Source of the DNA: Cytophagales bacterium
Lineage (GTDB): Bacteria > Bacteroidota > Bacteroidia > Cytophagales > Cyclobacteriaceae
DNA length: 64,000 nucleotides
Direction: 5' to 3'
Assembly: GCA_025359125.1 (NCBI GenBank)
Contig: JANYHI010000042.1
Span: 1-64,000 of the forward strand
Shown here one piece after another: positions 17,345-26,675 of the stretch. The position numbers were made by a program, and so were the translations under genes. Position 1 is the first letter of the stretch, and the number at the start of each line of letters is the position of its first letter. Under the pieces are notes generated by a model that saw only the letters and a list, made by a program, of their open reading frames with translations, was not told the origin of the DNA and searched no databases.

Positions 17345-18370
17345 ATGCTTAAAAAGGTTGGATGGGTTCTGTTGATATTGTTGGCTAGTATAGTTATTTG
17401 GTATTGGTCGCTTATTTATTACGGCATTAGGCAGGGTATTGGCCAACTTCAAATTGTTTGGAATGCTCGCCCGGTTGAACAGTTTTTATCAGATCCTACT
17501 TTTCCTGATTCTTTAAAAACAAAGCTTAGGCTTATTGAGGATGTGCGCAAATTCGCCATTGATTCTTTGGGTTTAAAAGACTCGAAAAATTACAAAACCC
17601 TCTACGACCAAAAGAATGAGGAAATAATGTGGGTGGTGCAGGCGTGCGAGGCCTTCCAATTGAAGCCCAAGCTCTGGCATTTTCCTATTGTTGGCTCGGT
17701 GCCATACAAAGGTTTTTTTAGTAAGGATAAGGCTATACAGTTAAGAAAAGACCTAGAAGCCGAAGGGTATGATGTGAGTATTAGAAATCCAGGAGGTTGG
17801 TCAACGCTGGGATGGTTTAACGATCCAATTCTTTCGGGTATGCTAGATAGAACCGATGGTGATTTAGCCAGTTTAATTATTCATGAAATGGTCCATTCAA
17901 CTATTTTTATAAAAGACGATGTTGACTTTAATGAAAACCTAGCTGATTTTATTGGAGATACTACCGCTTATGATTTTTTAAAGTACCGCTTTGGCAGAAA
18001 TTCAAAACAATACAAGGAGTACTTATACAACGACCAAGACTACCGAAAATTTACCAAGCATATTTTAAGAGGCACACTGTCATTAGATAGTTTATATAAA
18101 TCCATTCCCGAAAGTTTGTCGATTGAAACTAAGAAGCAACTGAAAGACTCAATGATTTATAAAATCGTATTATCTATTGATACGCTAAAGCTGCATGAGG
18201 AGAAGAGATCTACCAGGCTACAGAAGAGATTGCCCAACAATACATTCTTTATGTCGTATCGATTGTATAAAGCTAAGCAACATGATTTTGAAAAAGAATT
18301 GAATGCATCTTTTAAAGGTAATATGCGAGCGTATATTCAATACTTAAGTCAGAAGCATCCATTTCTGTAG
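17345..18370 (+). CDS. Putative aminopeptidase (DUF2265/PF10023 type)
   Basis: From ATG 17345 the protein has 341 residues, an N-terminal membrane anchor (VGWVLLILLASIVIWYW) and the zinc motif HEMVH, with NENLADFIGD downstream supplying the third ligand. This fits the putative aminopeptidase family PF10023. A longer frame opens upstream at a TTG (17276). The ATG is preferred because it gives a clean signal anchor and has AAGAAG in front. Confidence 0.85.
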   Translation: MLKKVGWVLLILLASIVIWYWSLIYYGIRQGIGQLQIVWNARPVEQFLSDPTFPDSLKTKLRLIEDVRKFAIDSLGLKDSKNYKTLYDQKNEEIMWVVQACEAFQLKPKLWHFPIVGSVPYKGFFSKDKAIQLRKDLEAEGYDVSIRNPGGWSTLGWFNDPILSGMLDRTDGDLASLIIHEMVHSTIFIKDDVDFNENLADFIGDTTAYDFLKYRFGRNSKQYKEYLYNDQDYRKFTKHILRGTLSLDSLYKSIPESLSIETKKQLKDSMIYKIVLSIDTLKLHEEKRSTRLQKRLPNNTFFMSYRLYKAKQHDFEKELNASFKGNMRAYIQYLSQKHPFL

Positions 18371-18466
18371 GTGCGAGTTGCATTAAGTAATTGTTAAGTT
18401 GATAACAATGGTTTTTAATTGGGGTAATTTACTTCTACTTTTAAATCGAATTTTAATAATTGAAAT

Positions 18467-19156
18467 ATGGCTACTAAGCCGACACAAAAAGTTTTAGTGG
18501 TAGATGATGAAGAACCTATTCTGGAGCTTCTCAAGTACAATTTGGAAAAGCAAGGGTACGATGTGCGTACCGCAGCAGAAGGGCAAGAAGCCGTTGACAT
18601 TGCCAAGAAATTTCATCCCGATCTTGTTCTGTTAGATATTATGATGCCGAAGATGGATGGTGTGGAGGCATGCAGGCAGATTCGCGCAATTCCTGAACTG
18701 ATCAATACGTTCATCGTGTTTTTAACGGCACGCGCTGAAGAATACTCTGAGATTGCCGCATTTGATGGCGGAGCGGATGATTATATTTTAAAACCTATTA
18801 AGCCTAGGGCATTGATGAGTCGTATCAGTGCTATCTTCAGAAGAGATTCGAAAAAGAAAAGCACTAGCAGTCAAATCAAAATCGGAGATTTAATTGTAGA
18901 CCGCACCAGTTATACTGTAAAAATAAACGGGCGAGAAGTAAGCTTACCCAAAAAAGAATTTGAGCTTTTGTTTTTCCTAGCTCAAAATCCAAACAAAGTA
19001 TTTAACCGCGAAGAATTGTTGCAGAACATCTGGGGTTCGGATGTCTACGTGCTCGCTCGTACAGTTGATGTGCACATCCGTAAGGTGCGCGAGAAAATTG
19101 GAGACGATTATATTACTACTGTAAAAGGAGTAGGGTATAAATTTAATCTAAGTTAA
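18467..19156 (+). CDS. OmpR/PhoB-type response regulator
   Basis: The 229-residue regulator has a receiver domain (phosphoacceptor Asp in LLDIMMPKMDG, TAR motif, lysine in ILKPIKP) and a winged-helix output domain ending VDVHIRKVREKIGDDYITTV and KGVGYKF. It precedes a PhoR-like kinase gene. Phosphate control is a guess from family likeness. Confidence 0.95.
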   Translation: MATKPTQKVLVVDDEEPILELLKYNLEKQGYDVRTAAEGQEAVDIAKKFHPDLVLLDIMMPKMDGVEACRQIRAIPELINTFIVFLTARAEEYSEIAAFDGGADDYILKPIKPRALMSRISAIFRRDSKKKSTSSQIKIGDLIVDRTSYTVKINGREVSLPKKEFELLFFLAQNPNKVFNREELLQNIWGSDVYVLARTVDVHIRKVREKIGDDYITTVKGVGYKFNLS

Positions 19157-19222
19157 AAATTGGTACTAGGCAGCTCTGATTTCTAATACCGATTAACTAG
19201 AAACTAGGAACTGGAAACCAAT
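19157..19222. repeat. Palindromic spacer between regulator and kinase genes
   Basis: AAAATTGGT at one end pairs with ACCAATTTT at the other, and an inner stem TTTCTA/TAGAAA lies between them. It is one of several AT-rich hairpin spacers in this window. Confidence 0.45.
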
Positions 19223-19250
19223 TTTGTACTTTGCATTTCATTTAAGTGAA

Positions 19251-20312
19251 ATGGTTTATAGTGCTCGTACCCTTGCTTTGTTATTGGCTGCCTCCATTGC
19301 TGTAGTTACCGCACTGTTCCTATCGTTGGTAGAAAATGTAAATCAAAGTGCCATCTTGGTTGCAGCTATCATTAGTTTCTCAGCTTCCTATTTGTTGACC
19401 TTCGTTATTCTAGAATTCTTGGTCTTCAGAGAAATCAACAAGATTTACAAAATGTTGAGTAAGCTGAGGAAGAAAGAGCTATCAGGAATTGCCAAGGAAA
19501 AATCAGGGCCGCTCAATCCACTACAAAAAATTAATGAAGAAATATTTTCTTTTGCCACGCTTAAGCAAAAAGAGATTGATGAGCTAAAAAAACTGGAGGC
19601 TTTCCGTAGAGAATTTATTGCAGATGTTTCGCACGAGTTGAAGACTCCCATTTTTGCCGCCCAAGGGTTTGTGCATACGTTATTAGATGGCGCTGTTAAC
19701 GACAAAAATGTTCGCACCAAATTTTTAAAAAAAGCAGCTAAAAGTTTAGATGGGCTCGATGATCTTGTTCAGGATTTGTTAACCCTTTCTCATTTGGAGA
19801 CAGGCGATATTAAAATGCATTTCGAGCAAATTGATTTAAGGAAATTATGTGAGGAAGTGATTGAGCAATTTGAAGAAAAAGCAGAAAAGAAAAGTATTCA
19901 AATAAAATTAGTGACCGACCACCATTCTAAGCTTTTAGTGTATGCAGATTGGAAAAGAATTTCGCAGGTAATAACCAATCTTGTTTCTAACGCTATAAAA
20001 TATAGCCATGAAAACAGTGAAGTGGTGATCACGTTTGACGTAGGCAAGAAAAATATTACCACTTTTATTTCAGATCGTGGCGAGGGTATTCCATCCAGCC
20101 ACTTGCCCAGAATTTTTGAACGCTTTTACAGGGTTGATAAAAGCCGAAGTAGGGAGAAAGGAGGTACAGGTTTAGGCTTGGCCATTGTTAAACATATTTT
20201 AGAAGGACACAATACGAAAGCTGAGGTGCAGAGCAACGTGGGCGAGGGGTCTGTTTTCAGCTTTAAATTGCCACGATCTAAAGGCGATGAGAATGATTTG
20301 CACGAGGCGTAG
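19251..20312 (+). CDS. PhoR-like sensor histidine kinase
   Basis: From ATG 19251 the protein has 353 residues, two membrane helices (about residues 4-27 and 32-58) with almost no periplasmic loop, HisKA with FIADVSHELKTPIFAAQGFV, and an ATPase domain (ITNLVSNAIKYS, DRGEGIP, GGTGLGLAIVKH). The frame also opens at a TTG at 19224, but a promoter-like TACTTTG covers that point, so the ATG is preferred. It is the natural partner of the upstream response regulator. Confidence 0.93.
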   Translation: MVYSARTLALLLAASIAVVTALFLSLVENVNQSAILVAAIISFSASYLLTFVILEFLVFREINKIYKMLSKLRKKELSGIAKEKSGPLNPLQKINEEIFSFATLKQKEIDELKKLEAFRREFIADVSHELKTPIFAAQGFVHTLLDGAVNDKNVRTKFLKKAAKSLDGLDDLVQDLLTLSHLETGDIKMHFEQIDLRKLCEEVIEQFEEKAEKKSIQIKLVTDHHSKLLVYADWKRISQVITNLVSNAIKYSHENSEVVITFDVGKKNITTFISDRGEGIPSSHLPRIFERFYRVDKSRSREKGGTGLGLAIVKHILEGHNTKAEVQSNVGEGSVFSFKLPRSKGDENDLHEA

Positions 20313-20320
20313 TAGATTTG
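20313..20320 (+). promoter_or_regulatory. -7 box TAGATTTG before the pseudouridine synthase
   Basis: A perfect TAnnTTTG match starting directly after the kinase stop codon and ending four bases before the GTG start, which would give a nearly leaderless message. Confidence 0.4.
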
Positions 20321-20324
20321 CACC

Positions 20325-21044
20325 GTGAAGCCTATAAAATTTAATTTCAAAGAAGCTATTCTGTTTGAAGATCAGGATTTTGTATTAGTTAACAAACCTC
20401 CATTTTTATCGACTCTAGACGATCGCCACGAAAATCAAAATCTGTTGGCCTTAGCCAGAATGGAGTTTGATGATGCCCAGGTTTGTCACCGGTTAGATAA
20501 AGATACCTCTGGTGTTTTAGCTATTGCCAAAAATCCGGAAGCCTATCGACATTTGGCGATGCAATTTGAAAATAGAGAAGTTTCGAAAGTTTATCATGCT
20601 ATTGTAGATGGAATACACGCTTTTGATAATAAACTAGTAGATGCATCCATTCTTAAATTAAATGACGGAACGGTAAAAATATCCCGTGAGGGGAAAACTG
20701 CCCAGACCTATTTTACAACGCAGGTAGCTTATAAAAACCACACGTTAATTGAATGCCGCCCGATTACCGGCAGAATGCACCAAATTCGTATTCATTTGCG
20801 ATTACTAAGAGCCCCTATTACCGGAGATGAGGTTTATGGAGGCAAGCCTTTCTTTGTTTCTTCTGTTAAAAGAGGGTTTAATTTAAAAAAAGAGACAGAC
20901 GAACTTCCGTTGATTAAGCGAATGGCTTTGCATGCATTTTCTCTTGAATTTGCCCTATTAAATGGTCAAACCATCAAGATAGAGGCACCTTATCCAAAAG
21001 ATTTTCAGGCACTGGCCAAGCAATTGGCTGAAAATACGAGGTAA
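20325..21044 (+). CDS. RluA-family pseudouridine synthase
   Basis: The 239-residue protein carries the catalytic motif HRLDKDTSGVLAIAKN with the nucleophilic aspartate, and CRPITGRMHQIRIHL. There is no S4 domain. It converts uridine to pseudouridine in rRNA or tRNA; the exact site cannot be told. The GTG start at 20325 is needed because no in-frame ATG follows for over 40 codons. Confidence 0.92.
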   Translation: MKPIKFNFKEAILFEDQDFVLVNKPPFLSTLDDRHENQNLLALARMEFDDAQVCHRLDKDTSGVLAIAKNPEAYRHLAMQFENREVSKVYHAIVDGIHAFDNKLVDASILKLNDGTVKISREGKTAQTYFTTQVAYKNHTLIECRPITGRMHQIRIHLRLLRAPITGDEVYGGKPFFVSSVKRGFNLKKETDELPLIKRMALHAFSLEFALLNGQTIKIEAPYPKDFQALAKQLAENTR

Positions 21045-21089
21045 AAAAGCCTTTAGTTGGGGAAATAATAAAAATCAAATCAGTCGGTG

Positions 21090-21120
21090 TTGGATATTCA
21101 GTTTCTTGAACCTACTTTTG
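21090..21120 (+). promoter_or_regulatory. Promoter of the L13-S9-S2 operon
   Basis: TTG at 21090-21092 and TACTTTTG at 21113-21120 with a 20-base spacer fit the Bacteroidota consensus very well. Confidence 0.7.
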
Positions 21121-21172
21121 TGTCCCTTTTTAAAAGGCAAAGAGTTATTTAATAGGTTTTAAAGCAAATAAA

Positions 21173-21616
21173 GTGGATCACAATAGTTACAAAACGATCA
21201 ACGCCAACAACGCAACTGCCGATAAGCAGTGGGTGATTGTAGATGCAAAAGATCAAATCTTAGGTCGCGTGGCAAGCCAGATTGCTAGCGTATTGCGTGG
21301 TAAACACAAAGCCAGTTACACTCCTAACACCGACATGGGAGATCATGTGGTGGTTATTAATGCTGAGAAAATCCGCATGACTGGTAAAAAATGGAACGAT
21401 CGCTTGATGTTCTTCTATTCTGGTTATCCGGGTGGACAGAAACAAGTATCTCCAAAGATGATGACTGAAAAACACCCAGCCCGTTTGATCGAGCACAGTG
21501 TAAGAGGCATGTTACCAAAAAACACAATGGGTCGTCAGTTATTCAGAAGCCTGCATGTTTATGCAGGTACTGAGCATCCTCATACGGCACAACAACCAAA
21601 AGAATTAAAGTTCTAA
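21173..21616 (+). CDS. rplM: Ribosomal protein L13
   Basis: The 147-residue protein shows VDAKDQILGRVASQIASVLRG, the YSGYPGG motif and RGMLPKNTMGRQLFRSLHVY. It is an early-assembling 50S protein. The start is GTG. It is the first gene of the rplM-rpsI-rpsB unit. Confidence 0.97.
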   Translation: MDHNSYKTINANNATADKQWVIVDAKDQILGRVASQIASVLRGKHKASYTPNTDMGDHVVVINAEKIRMTGKKWNDRLMFFYSGYPGGQKQVSPKMMTEKHPARLIEHSVRGMLPKNTMGRQLFRSLHVYAGTEHPHTAQQPKELKF

Positions 21617-21619
21617 TAC

Positions 21620-22006
21620 ATGGAGATAATCAACACCATCGGAAGAAGGAAGACCTCAGTGGCACGTATTTATATGCAACCAGGAAAAGGTCAGATCATT
21701 ATAAATCAAAGAGAGTTAAAAGATTATTTCCCTTCAGAAATTCTTCAAACTACCGTGAAACAGGCTCTTACTATTGTAAAGCAAGACGCTAATTACGATG
21801 TAACAGTTACTGTTGATGGTGGTGGAACAAAAGGTCAGGCCGAAGCCATTCGCTTGGCTATTGCGCGTGCATTAGTTCACATCAACAACGAAAATCGTCC
21901 TGCTTTGAAAAAAGAAGGATTGATGACTCGCGACTCACGTATGGTTGAGCGTAAAAAACCAGGTCGTAGAAAGGCAAGAAGGAAGTTCCAATTCAGCAAG
22001 CGTTAA
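21620..22006 (+). CDS. rpsI: Ribosomal protein S9
   Basis: The 128-residue protein starts with GRRKTSVARIYMQPG, has the GQAEAIRLAIARAL core and the basic tail KPGRRKARRKFQFSKR that reaches the P site of the 30S subunit. It begins three bases after rplM. Confidence 0.97.
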   Translation: MEIINTIGRRKTSVARIYMQPGKGQIIINQRELKDYFPSEILQTTVKQALTIVKQDANYDVTVTVDGGGTKGQAEAIRLAIARALVHINNENRPALKKEGLMTRDSRMVERKKPGRRKARRKFQFSKR

Positions 22007-22016
22007 TAGGATAAGC

Positions 22017-22778
22017 ATGGCAGAGAAAATAACAACACAGAGTTTGATGGATGCAGGTGTTCATTTTGGACACTTAACCAGAAAGTGGAACCCTAAGATG
22101 TCTGAGTACATCTACATGGAAAACAATGGTATTCACATCATCGATTTGAATAAAACCCTTAAGTGCTTAGACGAGGCTACTTTCGCTATCAAAAACATTG
22201 TACGTTCTGGTCGTAAGATCATGTTTGTAGCTACCAAAAAGCAGGCTAAGGATATCATTAATCAAGAAGCTACTCGCCTAAACATGCCGTTTGTTACCGA
22301 GCGTTGGTTGGGTGGTATGCTTACTAACTTTGCAACGATTCGTAAGTCATTAAAAAAGTTAGCACAGATCGATAAATTGATGAAAGACGAAGCTTTCAAT
22401 AATCTTGCTAAACGCGAGCGTTTGATGGTAACCCGTGAGAAAGCCAAGTTGGAGAAATTATTAGGTGGAATCACTGACTTAAATCGTTTACCGGCAGCGT
22501 TGTTTATAATTGATGTAAAACGTGAGCATATAGCAGTAGCAGAAGCTCAAAAGTTGAACATCCCTGTTTTTGCAATGGTGGATACCAATTCAGATCCTTC
22601 TAATATTGATTTTCCTATTCCGGCTAATGATGATGCATTCAAGTCAATCTCTATCATCACCAATCATTTAGCAAAAGCAATTGAAGAAGCGTTGATGGAG
22701 CGTAAGAAAGATAAAGAAGAAGCAGGGATGAAGAAAGAGGAAGAAGATAAGAAAAAAGTAGACGAGACCGTAGCATAA
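22017..22778 (+). CDS. rpsB: Ribosomal protein S2
   Basis: The 253-residue protein starts MAEKITTQSLMDAGVHFGHL and contains TERWLGGMLTNFATI and the late FAMVDTNSDPSNIDFPIPAN. The ATG at 22017 was chosen. The frame is open to 21945, but that overlaps rpsI and would add unrelated residues. The C-terminal tail is highly charged (K/E). Confidence 0.97.
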   Translation: MAEKITTQSLMDAGVHFGHLTRKWNPKMSEYIYMENNGIHIIDLNKTLKCLDEATFAIKNIVRSGRKIMFVATKKQAKDIINQEATRLNMPFVTERWLGGMLTNFATIRKSLKKLAQIDKLMKDEAFNNLAKRERLMVTREKAKLEKLLGGITDLNRLPAALFIIDVKREHIAVAEAQKLNIPVFAMVDTNSDPSNIDFPIPANDDAFKSISIITNHLAKAIEEALMERKKDKEEAGMKKEEEDKKKVDETVA

Positions 22779-22818
22779 GTTTACTAACTGGCCAATCGGC
22801 TAGGTGCCAATATAAAAT

Positions 22819-22853
22819 CGAACATCGGTCTAAAGCCGGTGTTCAATTTTTTT
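22819..22853 (+). terminator. Hairpin between rpsB and tsf
   Basis: GAACATCGG (22820-22828) pairs with CCGGTGTTC (22836-22844) with one G-T pair and is followed by seven T. It may give partial termination so that tsf is made at a different level. Confidence 0.7.
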
Positions 22854-22900
22854 AAAGCAGTTGTAATTCATAATTTGTTAATACTAAATCAAAAAATAAG

Positions 22901-23734
22901 ATGTCAGCAATTTCAGCACAAGATGTAAACAAGCTCCGCACCATGACAGGTGCCGGAATGATGGATTGTAAAAAAGCTTTGACCGAAGCAGAAGGCGATT
23001 TCGAAAAGGCAATTGAAATATTAAGAAAGAAAGGACAAAAAGTTTCGGCTTCCCGTTCTGATAGAGACGCAAAAGAGGGTTCTGTTTTCATAAAATTATC
23101 AGACGATAAAAAAGAAGCTGTATTGATTGCCCTTAACTGCGAAACAGATTTCGTTGCTAAGAACGATGAGTTCCAAAATTTAGGAAAGTTGATTGCCGAA
23201 ACTGCATTCACTAAAAAATCAGCTACTAAAGAAGCGTTGCTTGCTGAGTCGGTTGGTGGGTTATCTATCAATGATAAAATCACTGAATTGGTTGGTAAGA
23301 TTGGCGAGAAGTTAGAGATCAGTTCGTTTGTTCATATGACGGGTGAAGCAATTGTTCCTTACATCCACAGCGGGAGTAAATTAGGAGTGTTGGTTTCATT
23401 GAAAGGCGTAAATGGAAAAGATGTTACTGATGCGGGTAAAGACATTGGTATGCAAATAGCGGCCATGAACCCAGTTGCCGTTAACGAAAGTGATGTAGAC
23501 AAAACGCTGATTGAAAAAGAATTAGAAATTGCCAAAGCACAAATTTTAGCCGAAGGCAAACCTGAGCACATGGTAGAAAAAATTGCGCAAGGTAAGTTGA
23601 ACAAGTTCTTTAAAGAGAGCACCTTGTTACCACAAACTTTTGTAAAGGACAATTCTAAAACTGTAGCTCAATATCTAGACAGCGTAACGAAAGGATTAAC
23701 CGTTGCAGAGTTTAAGAGAGTTTCTATTGGATAA
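22901..23734 (+). CDS. tsf: Elongation factor Ts
   Basis: The 277-residue protein has the N-terminal UBA-like region with LRTMTGAGMMDCKKALTEA and the TDFVAKNDEF motif that opens the nucleotide site of EF-Tu. It recycles EF-Tu-GDP. It follows rpsB as in most bacteria. Confidence 0.97.
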   Translation: MSAISAQDVNKLRTMTGAGMMDCKKALTEAEGDFEKAIEILRKKGQKVSASRSDRDAKEGSVFIKLSDDKKEAVLIALNCETDFVAKNDEFQNLGKLIAETAFTKKSATKEALLAESVGGLSINDKITELVGKIGEKLEISSFVHMTGEAIVPYIHSGSKLGVLVSLKGVNGKDVTDAGKDIGMQIAAMNPVAVNESDVDKTLIEKELEIAKAQILAEGKPEHMVEKIAQGKLNKFFKESTLLPQTFVKDNSKTVAQYLDSVTKGLTVAEFKRVSIG

Positions 23735-23756
23735 AAAATCCTACTATAATAAAATG

Positions 23757-23783
23757 AAAGGGAGCGATGAGCTCCTTTTTTTA
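23757..23783 (+). terminator. Terminator after tsf
   Basis: GGAGC (23761-23765) pairs with GCTCC (23771-23775), flanked by AAAG and a run of seven T. Confidence 0.8.
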
Positions 23784-24055
23784 TTTCATTTTCATTTGGG
23801 CAAAATAGGGATGGTCGGGATTAACAACGAGTTCTTGCTTTAAGGGATGAATGAGAACATCTATATCCTCCATAGGAAATATTTTTAGTCTCACTAAAAT
23901 CAAACCTTATATTAAGATATTAAACTTTCTTCTTACTCTTCGCAATAATTATTTAGCCAATGAAGTGTAGCGGTATAATTTGCTGGCAAGAAAATCTTAT
24001 AACAGATTTGTCGCGGCTGACCCCACTCTTTGAGAAGAATTCCCTATAAATAATA
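23784..24055. other. Gene-poor stretch with two short minus-strand open frames
   Basis: On the minus strand a 30-codon frame ends ...HPLKQELVVNPDHPYFAQ..., and farther upstream a startless frame reads ...LKEWGQPRQICYKIFLPANY.... Both look more like protein than chance, but neither is complete and I cannot name them. They may be remnants of a lost gene. Confidence 0.25.
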
Positions 24056-24373
24056 TTATCGTTTTATTTTTTTACCTAACGACAGTTTTTTCCGAAAGAA
24101 TAAGAATGCAAAGAAAAAATGAATGATGCTAAAGCCAATGCAGGTTAGTAGCCAAGTAAAGGCTGACTGGTCGGCAAATAGATTCTTAAATAGTTCGGTG
24201 GGATGGTTTTCCATAAAATCAAAAAGTAAAATAAGCCCTACCAGCATGTTAAATACGGTAGAGCCTATTTCTAAAATAATAACATCTTCAATAATGGTGT
24301 AGGAAGTTGATTTATTTCTGCACCAAAAGACTAATGAAATTATTGTAATATTTATTAATAGAACAATTTGCAT
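24056..24373 (-). CDS. Small membrane protein next to a TolQ-like gene, unknown
   Basis: The 105-residue protein has three to four hydrophobic helices and a basic C-terminus (KKLSLGKKIKR). It begins eight bases after the TolQ-like gene, so the two are probably made together. Family not recognised; it is not ExbD/TolR-like. Confidence 0.65.
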   Translation of the reverse strand: MQIVLLINITIISLVFWCRNKSTSYTIIEDVIILEIGSTVFNMLVGLILLFDFMENHPTELFKNLFADQSAFTWLLTCIGFSIIHFFFAFLFFRKKLSLGKKIKR

Positions 24374-24381
24374 GTATAAAA

Positions 24382-24774
24382 TTAGCTTCCCCTTTTTTCT
24401 AATGCTTTAAAGATAATATAAGCAAACATAGATAACAGATAAGTAAAGAAGCCAGTTAGAGCAGTTATTAAGGCGACTTTCAATCCACCGTAAATAATAT
24501 TATCGGGGAGAGGTTCCTTTAATGCTTCTAATGCATCAAAGGCTTCCATCAATCCTATTAATGTGCCAAACGCACCGAAGGCCAATCCTAATCCTCCTAT
24601 GTGTTTCAAGAGTTCAAGTTGCTTAATTGAGATATCCTTTTTCGAGATAATTTGAAAAAGGAAATAGCCAATAAGGCAAATGTTAATTATTAAACATAGT
24701 TCAATGGGATACATAAAAGGCGCACCACCTTGATCGTGCCACTCAGAAATAGAAAATGCTAGCATAGTTGTCAT
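24382..24774 (-). CDS. Short MotA/TolQ/ExbB-like membrane protein
   Basis: The call rests on the central GGLGLAFGAFGTLIGLMEAF and the following GLKVALITALTGFFTYLLSM, which match the pore helices of proton-channel subunits of the MotA/TolQ/ExbB superfamily. From the ATG at 24774 the protein has 130 residues and three helices, shorter than ExbB. A frame opening ten residues earlier is possible. No ExbD/TolR partner is adjacent. Confidence 0.65.
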   Translation of the reverse strand: MTTMLAFSISEWHDQGGAPFMYPIELCLIINICLIGYFLFQIISKKDISIKQLELLKHIGGLGLAFGAFGTLIGLMEAFDALEALKEPLPDNIIYGGLKVALITALTGFFTYLLSMFAYIIFKALEKRGS

Positions 24775-24984
24775 AAAGTTTAGTTTAAGTTTTTGTTTCA
24801 GCAAGCTTACGCTGATTTATGGTTCGGGATTTTTCTTTATGACCAGTTATCATTCCAAGTGCCGATTTACATTGCTAAGTTGAGGATTTGGCGAAAGGGT
24901 GTGGTAGTAAGTTGAAAGGGTTGTTTTATTGGTTGTTCGTTTAGTATACACTTGCACAACAATATTTTTATTAATTATGTAAGT

Positions 24985-25986
24985 ATGAATAGGATCGGCC
25001 ATTGGATGGATTATCTCTTTACGCGGCAGCGGTGGCTTGTTCATGTTTTCTTTTGGGTAATCATCCTTTGTTTTTATGTTATTTTCTTCGGAAGAAAAAA
25101 TAATAACTACATCCAAACATTTTTCTTTGTGTGCTTGCTGATGCCAGTTACGATCACTTCCAGTTATTTCTTGAATTACTTTTTGGTGCCTCGCTACTTA
25201 ATGAAGGAGAAGTACGGGTTTTTTATTTTGTATTTTATTTATGTGCTTATTAGTTCGCTTTGCGCGGAAATGATGATTGCCATGATTACATTTTTAGCGA
25301 TGGCGGGTTCGCGCACGCAAGCGATGAGTCCTGCTTCTTTTGATTTGGTTTTCTTACTAACCTCATTGTTGGTAGTCGTATTTTTAGCTGTTGCCATTAA
25401 AATGGTTTTGCATTGGCGCCAATCAAAAGAAGATTACCAAACGCTAATGCGCGAGAAGGTAGAGGCTGAATTGAGATTTTTAAAACTTCAATTGAATCCA
25501 CACTTTCTGTTTAACACATTAAATAATCTGTATTACCTCACAACAGAAAAATCTGATAAGGCACCTAGAGCCATTCTAGCATTAAGTCAGTTGCTAGATT
25601 TTGTTATTCATCAAACCAAGAAAGAGTTTATAGAGTTGGAAGATGATGAAGATCGTTTAAAGATTGATTTAGTAGTGGAGGGAACAGTGGATGATAAAAA
25701 GATCGGGCCTATGATTTTGTTAACGTTAGTAGAGAACGCATTCAAACATGGAGTGATGAAATCTTCTGGAAAGAGTTGGATCCAAATTAAAGTAAAGTGC
25801 GAAACATCAAATATTATAATTTTGATTTCGAATTCGTTTGTAGAATTGACTAACACAAAAGCAGGAATCGGGTTAGAGAATTTGAAGAACCAATTGCAAT
25901 TACTCTATCAAGAACACTATGAATTATCTATTGCTAAAACCGATTCTGTATTCACAACATATTTGAGTTTAAGTAATGCGATATGA
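24985..25986 (+). CDS. LytS/YehU-type sensor histidine kinase
   Basis: The 333-residue protein has four N-terminal membrane helices and the His_kinase domain with FLKLQLNPHFLFNTLNNLYY, the phosphorylated histidine being in NPHFLFN. The ATPase N box is TLVENAFKHGV. The frame opens at a TTG at 24952, but the ATG at 24985 fits better. It overlaps the response regulator by ATGA. Confidence 0.93.
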   Translation: MNRIGHWMDYLFTRQRWLVHVFFWVIILCFYVIFFGRKNNNYIQTFFFVCLLMPVTITSSYFLNYFLVPRYLMKEKYGFFILYFIYVLISSLCAEMMIAMITFLAMAGSRTQAMSPASFDLVFLLTSLLVVVFLAVAIKMVLHWRQSKEDYQTLMREKVEAELRFLKLQLNPHFLFNTLNNLYYLTTEKSDKAPRAILALSQLLDFVIHQTKKEFIELEDDEDRLKIDLVVEGTVDDKKIGPMILLTLVENAFKHGVMKSSGKSWIQIKVKCETSNIIILISNSFVELTNTKAGIGLENLKNQLQLLYQEHYELSIAKTDSVFTTYLSLSNAI

Positions 25987-26675
25987 CAAACTGCCTGATT
26001 GTAGATGATGAACCGCTCGCCAGAAAATTAATGGCTTCGCATATTTCTAAAATCGAGAACCTTACGTTGGCGGGCGAATGCGCTACAGCTGTGGAGGCGA
26101 TCGCATTTCTTCAACGAAGAAAAATAGATTTAATTTTTCTGGATATACAAATGCCTGAAATCACCGGTTTACAGTTTATTAAGACACTTAAAAATCCCCC
26201 CACTATTATTTTGATGACGGCCCATCGCGAATTTGCCTTTGAGGCATTTGATTTGAACGTACTCGACTATCTTCAAAAACCAATTTCGTTTGAACGACTT
26301 TTGAAAGCTGTCAATAAATATTTCGAGGCAAAGCCCACCCATCTAATTCAGAACGATGCAGAAACTGATGAGTTTATTTATTTAAAGTCAAAACGAAAAA
26401 ATATTCGTGCGTTACTAAAAGATATTTTATACATCGAGAGTTTAGATGATTATGTGAAAGTTTATTTTCAAGATCGCTTTATTATAACGCGCGAAAATAT
26501 TTCTTCTTTAGAACAAATTTTACCGAAATCAAAGTTTGTACGTGTGCACCGGTCTTTTATTGTTTCTATTTCTAAAGTAGAGGGCATGACTGCCGAATAT
26601 CTTGAAATAGGCAAAAAGCAAATTCCGTTTGGACGTGCATTTAAACAAGCGGCTATGACTTCTCTTGGATTTTAA
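25983..26675 (+). CDS. LytTR-type response regulator
   Basis: The 230-residue protein has a receiver domain (IVDDEPLARKL, phosphoacceptor Asp in FLDIQMPEITG) and a LytTR DNA-binding domain (LLKDILYIESLDDYVKVYF, VRVHRSFIVSISKVEGM). It forms a two-component pair with the overlapping upstream kinase. Target genes unknown. Confidence 0.95.
   Translation: MTNCLIVDDEPLARKLMASHISKIENLTLAGECATAVEAIAFLQRRKIDLIFLDIQMPEITGLQFIKTLKNPPTIILMTAHREFAFEAFDLNVLDYLQKPISFERLLKAVNKYFEAKPTHLIQNDAETDEFIYLKSKRKNIRALLKDILYIESLDDYVKVYFQDRFIITRENISSLEQILPKSKFVRVHRSFIVSISKVEGMTAEYLEIGKKQIPFGRAFKQAAMTSLGF

Noticed and set aside
21945-22016. N-terminal extension of rpsB
   Set aside because: It lies within rpsI in another frame, and S2 proteins begin at the MAEKITT-like position.
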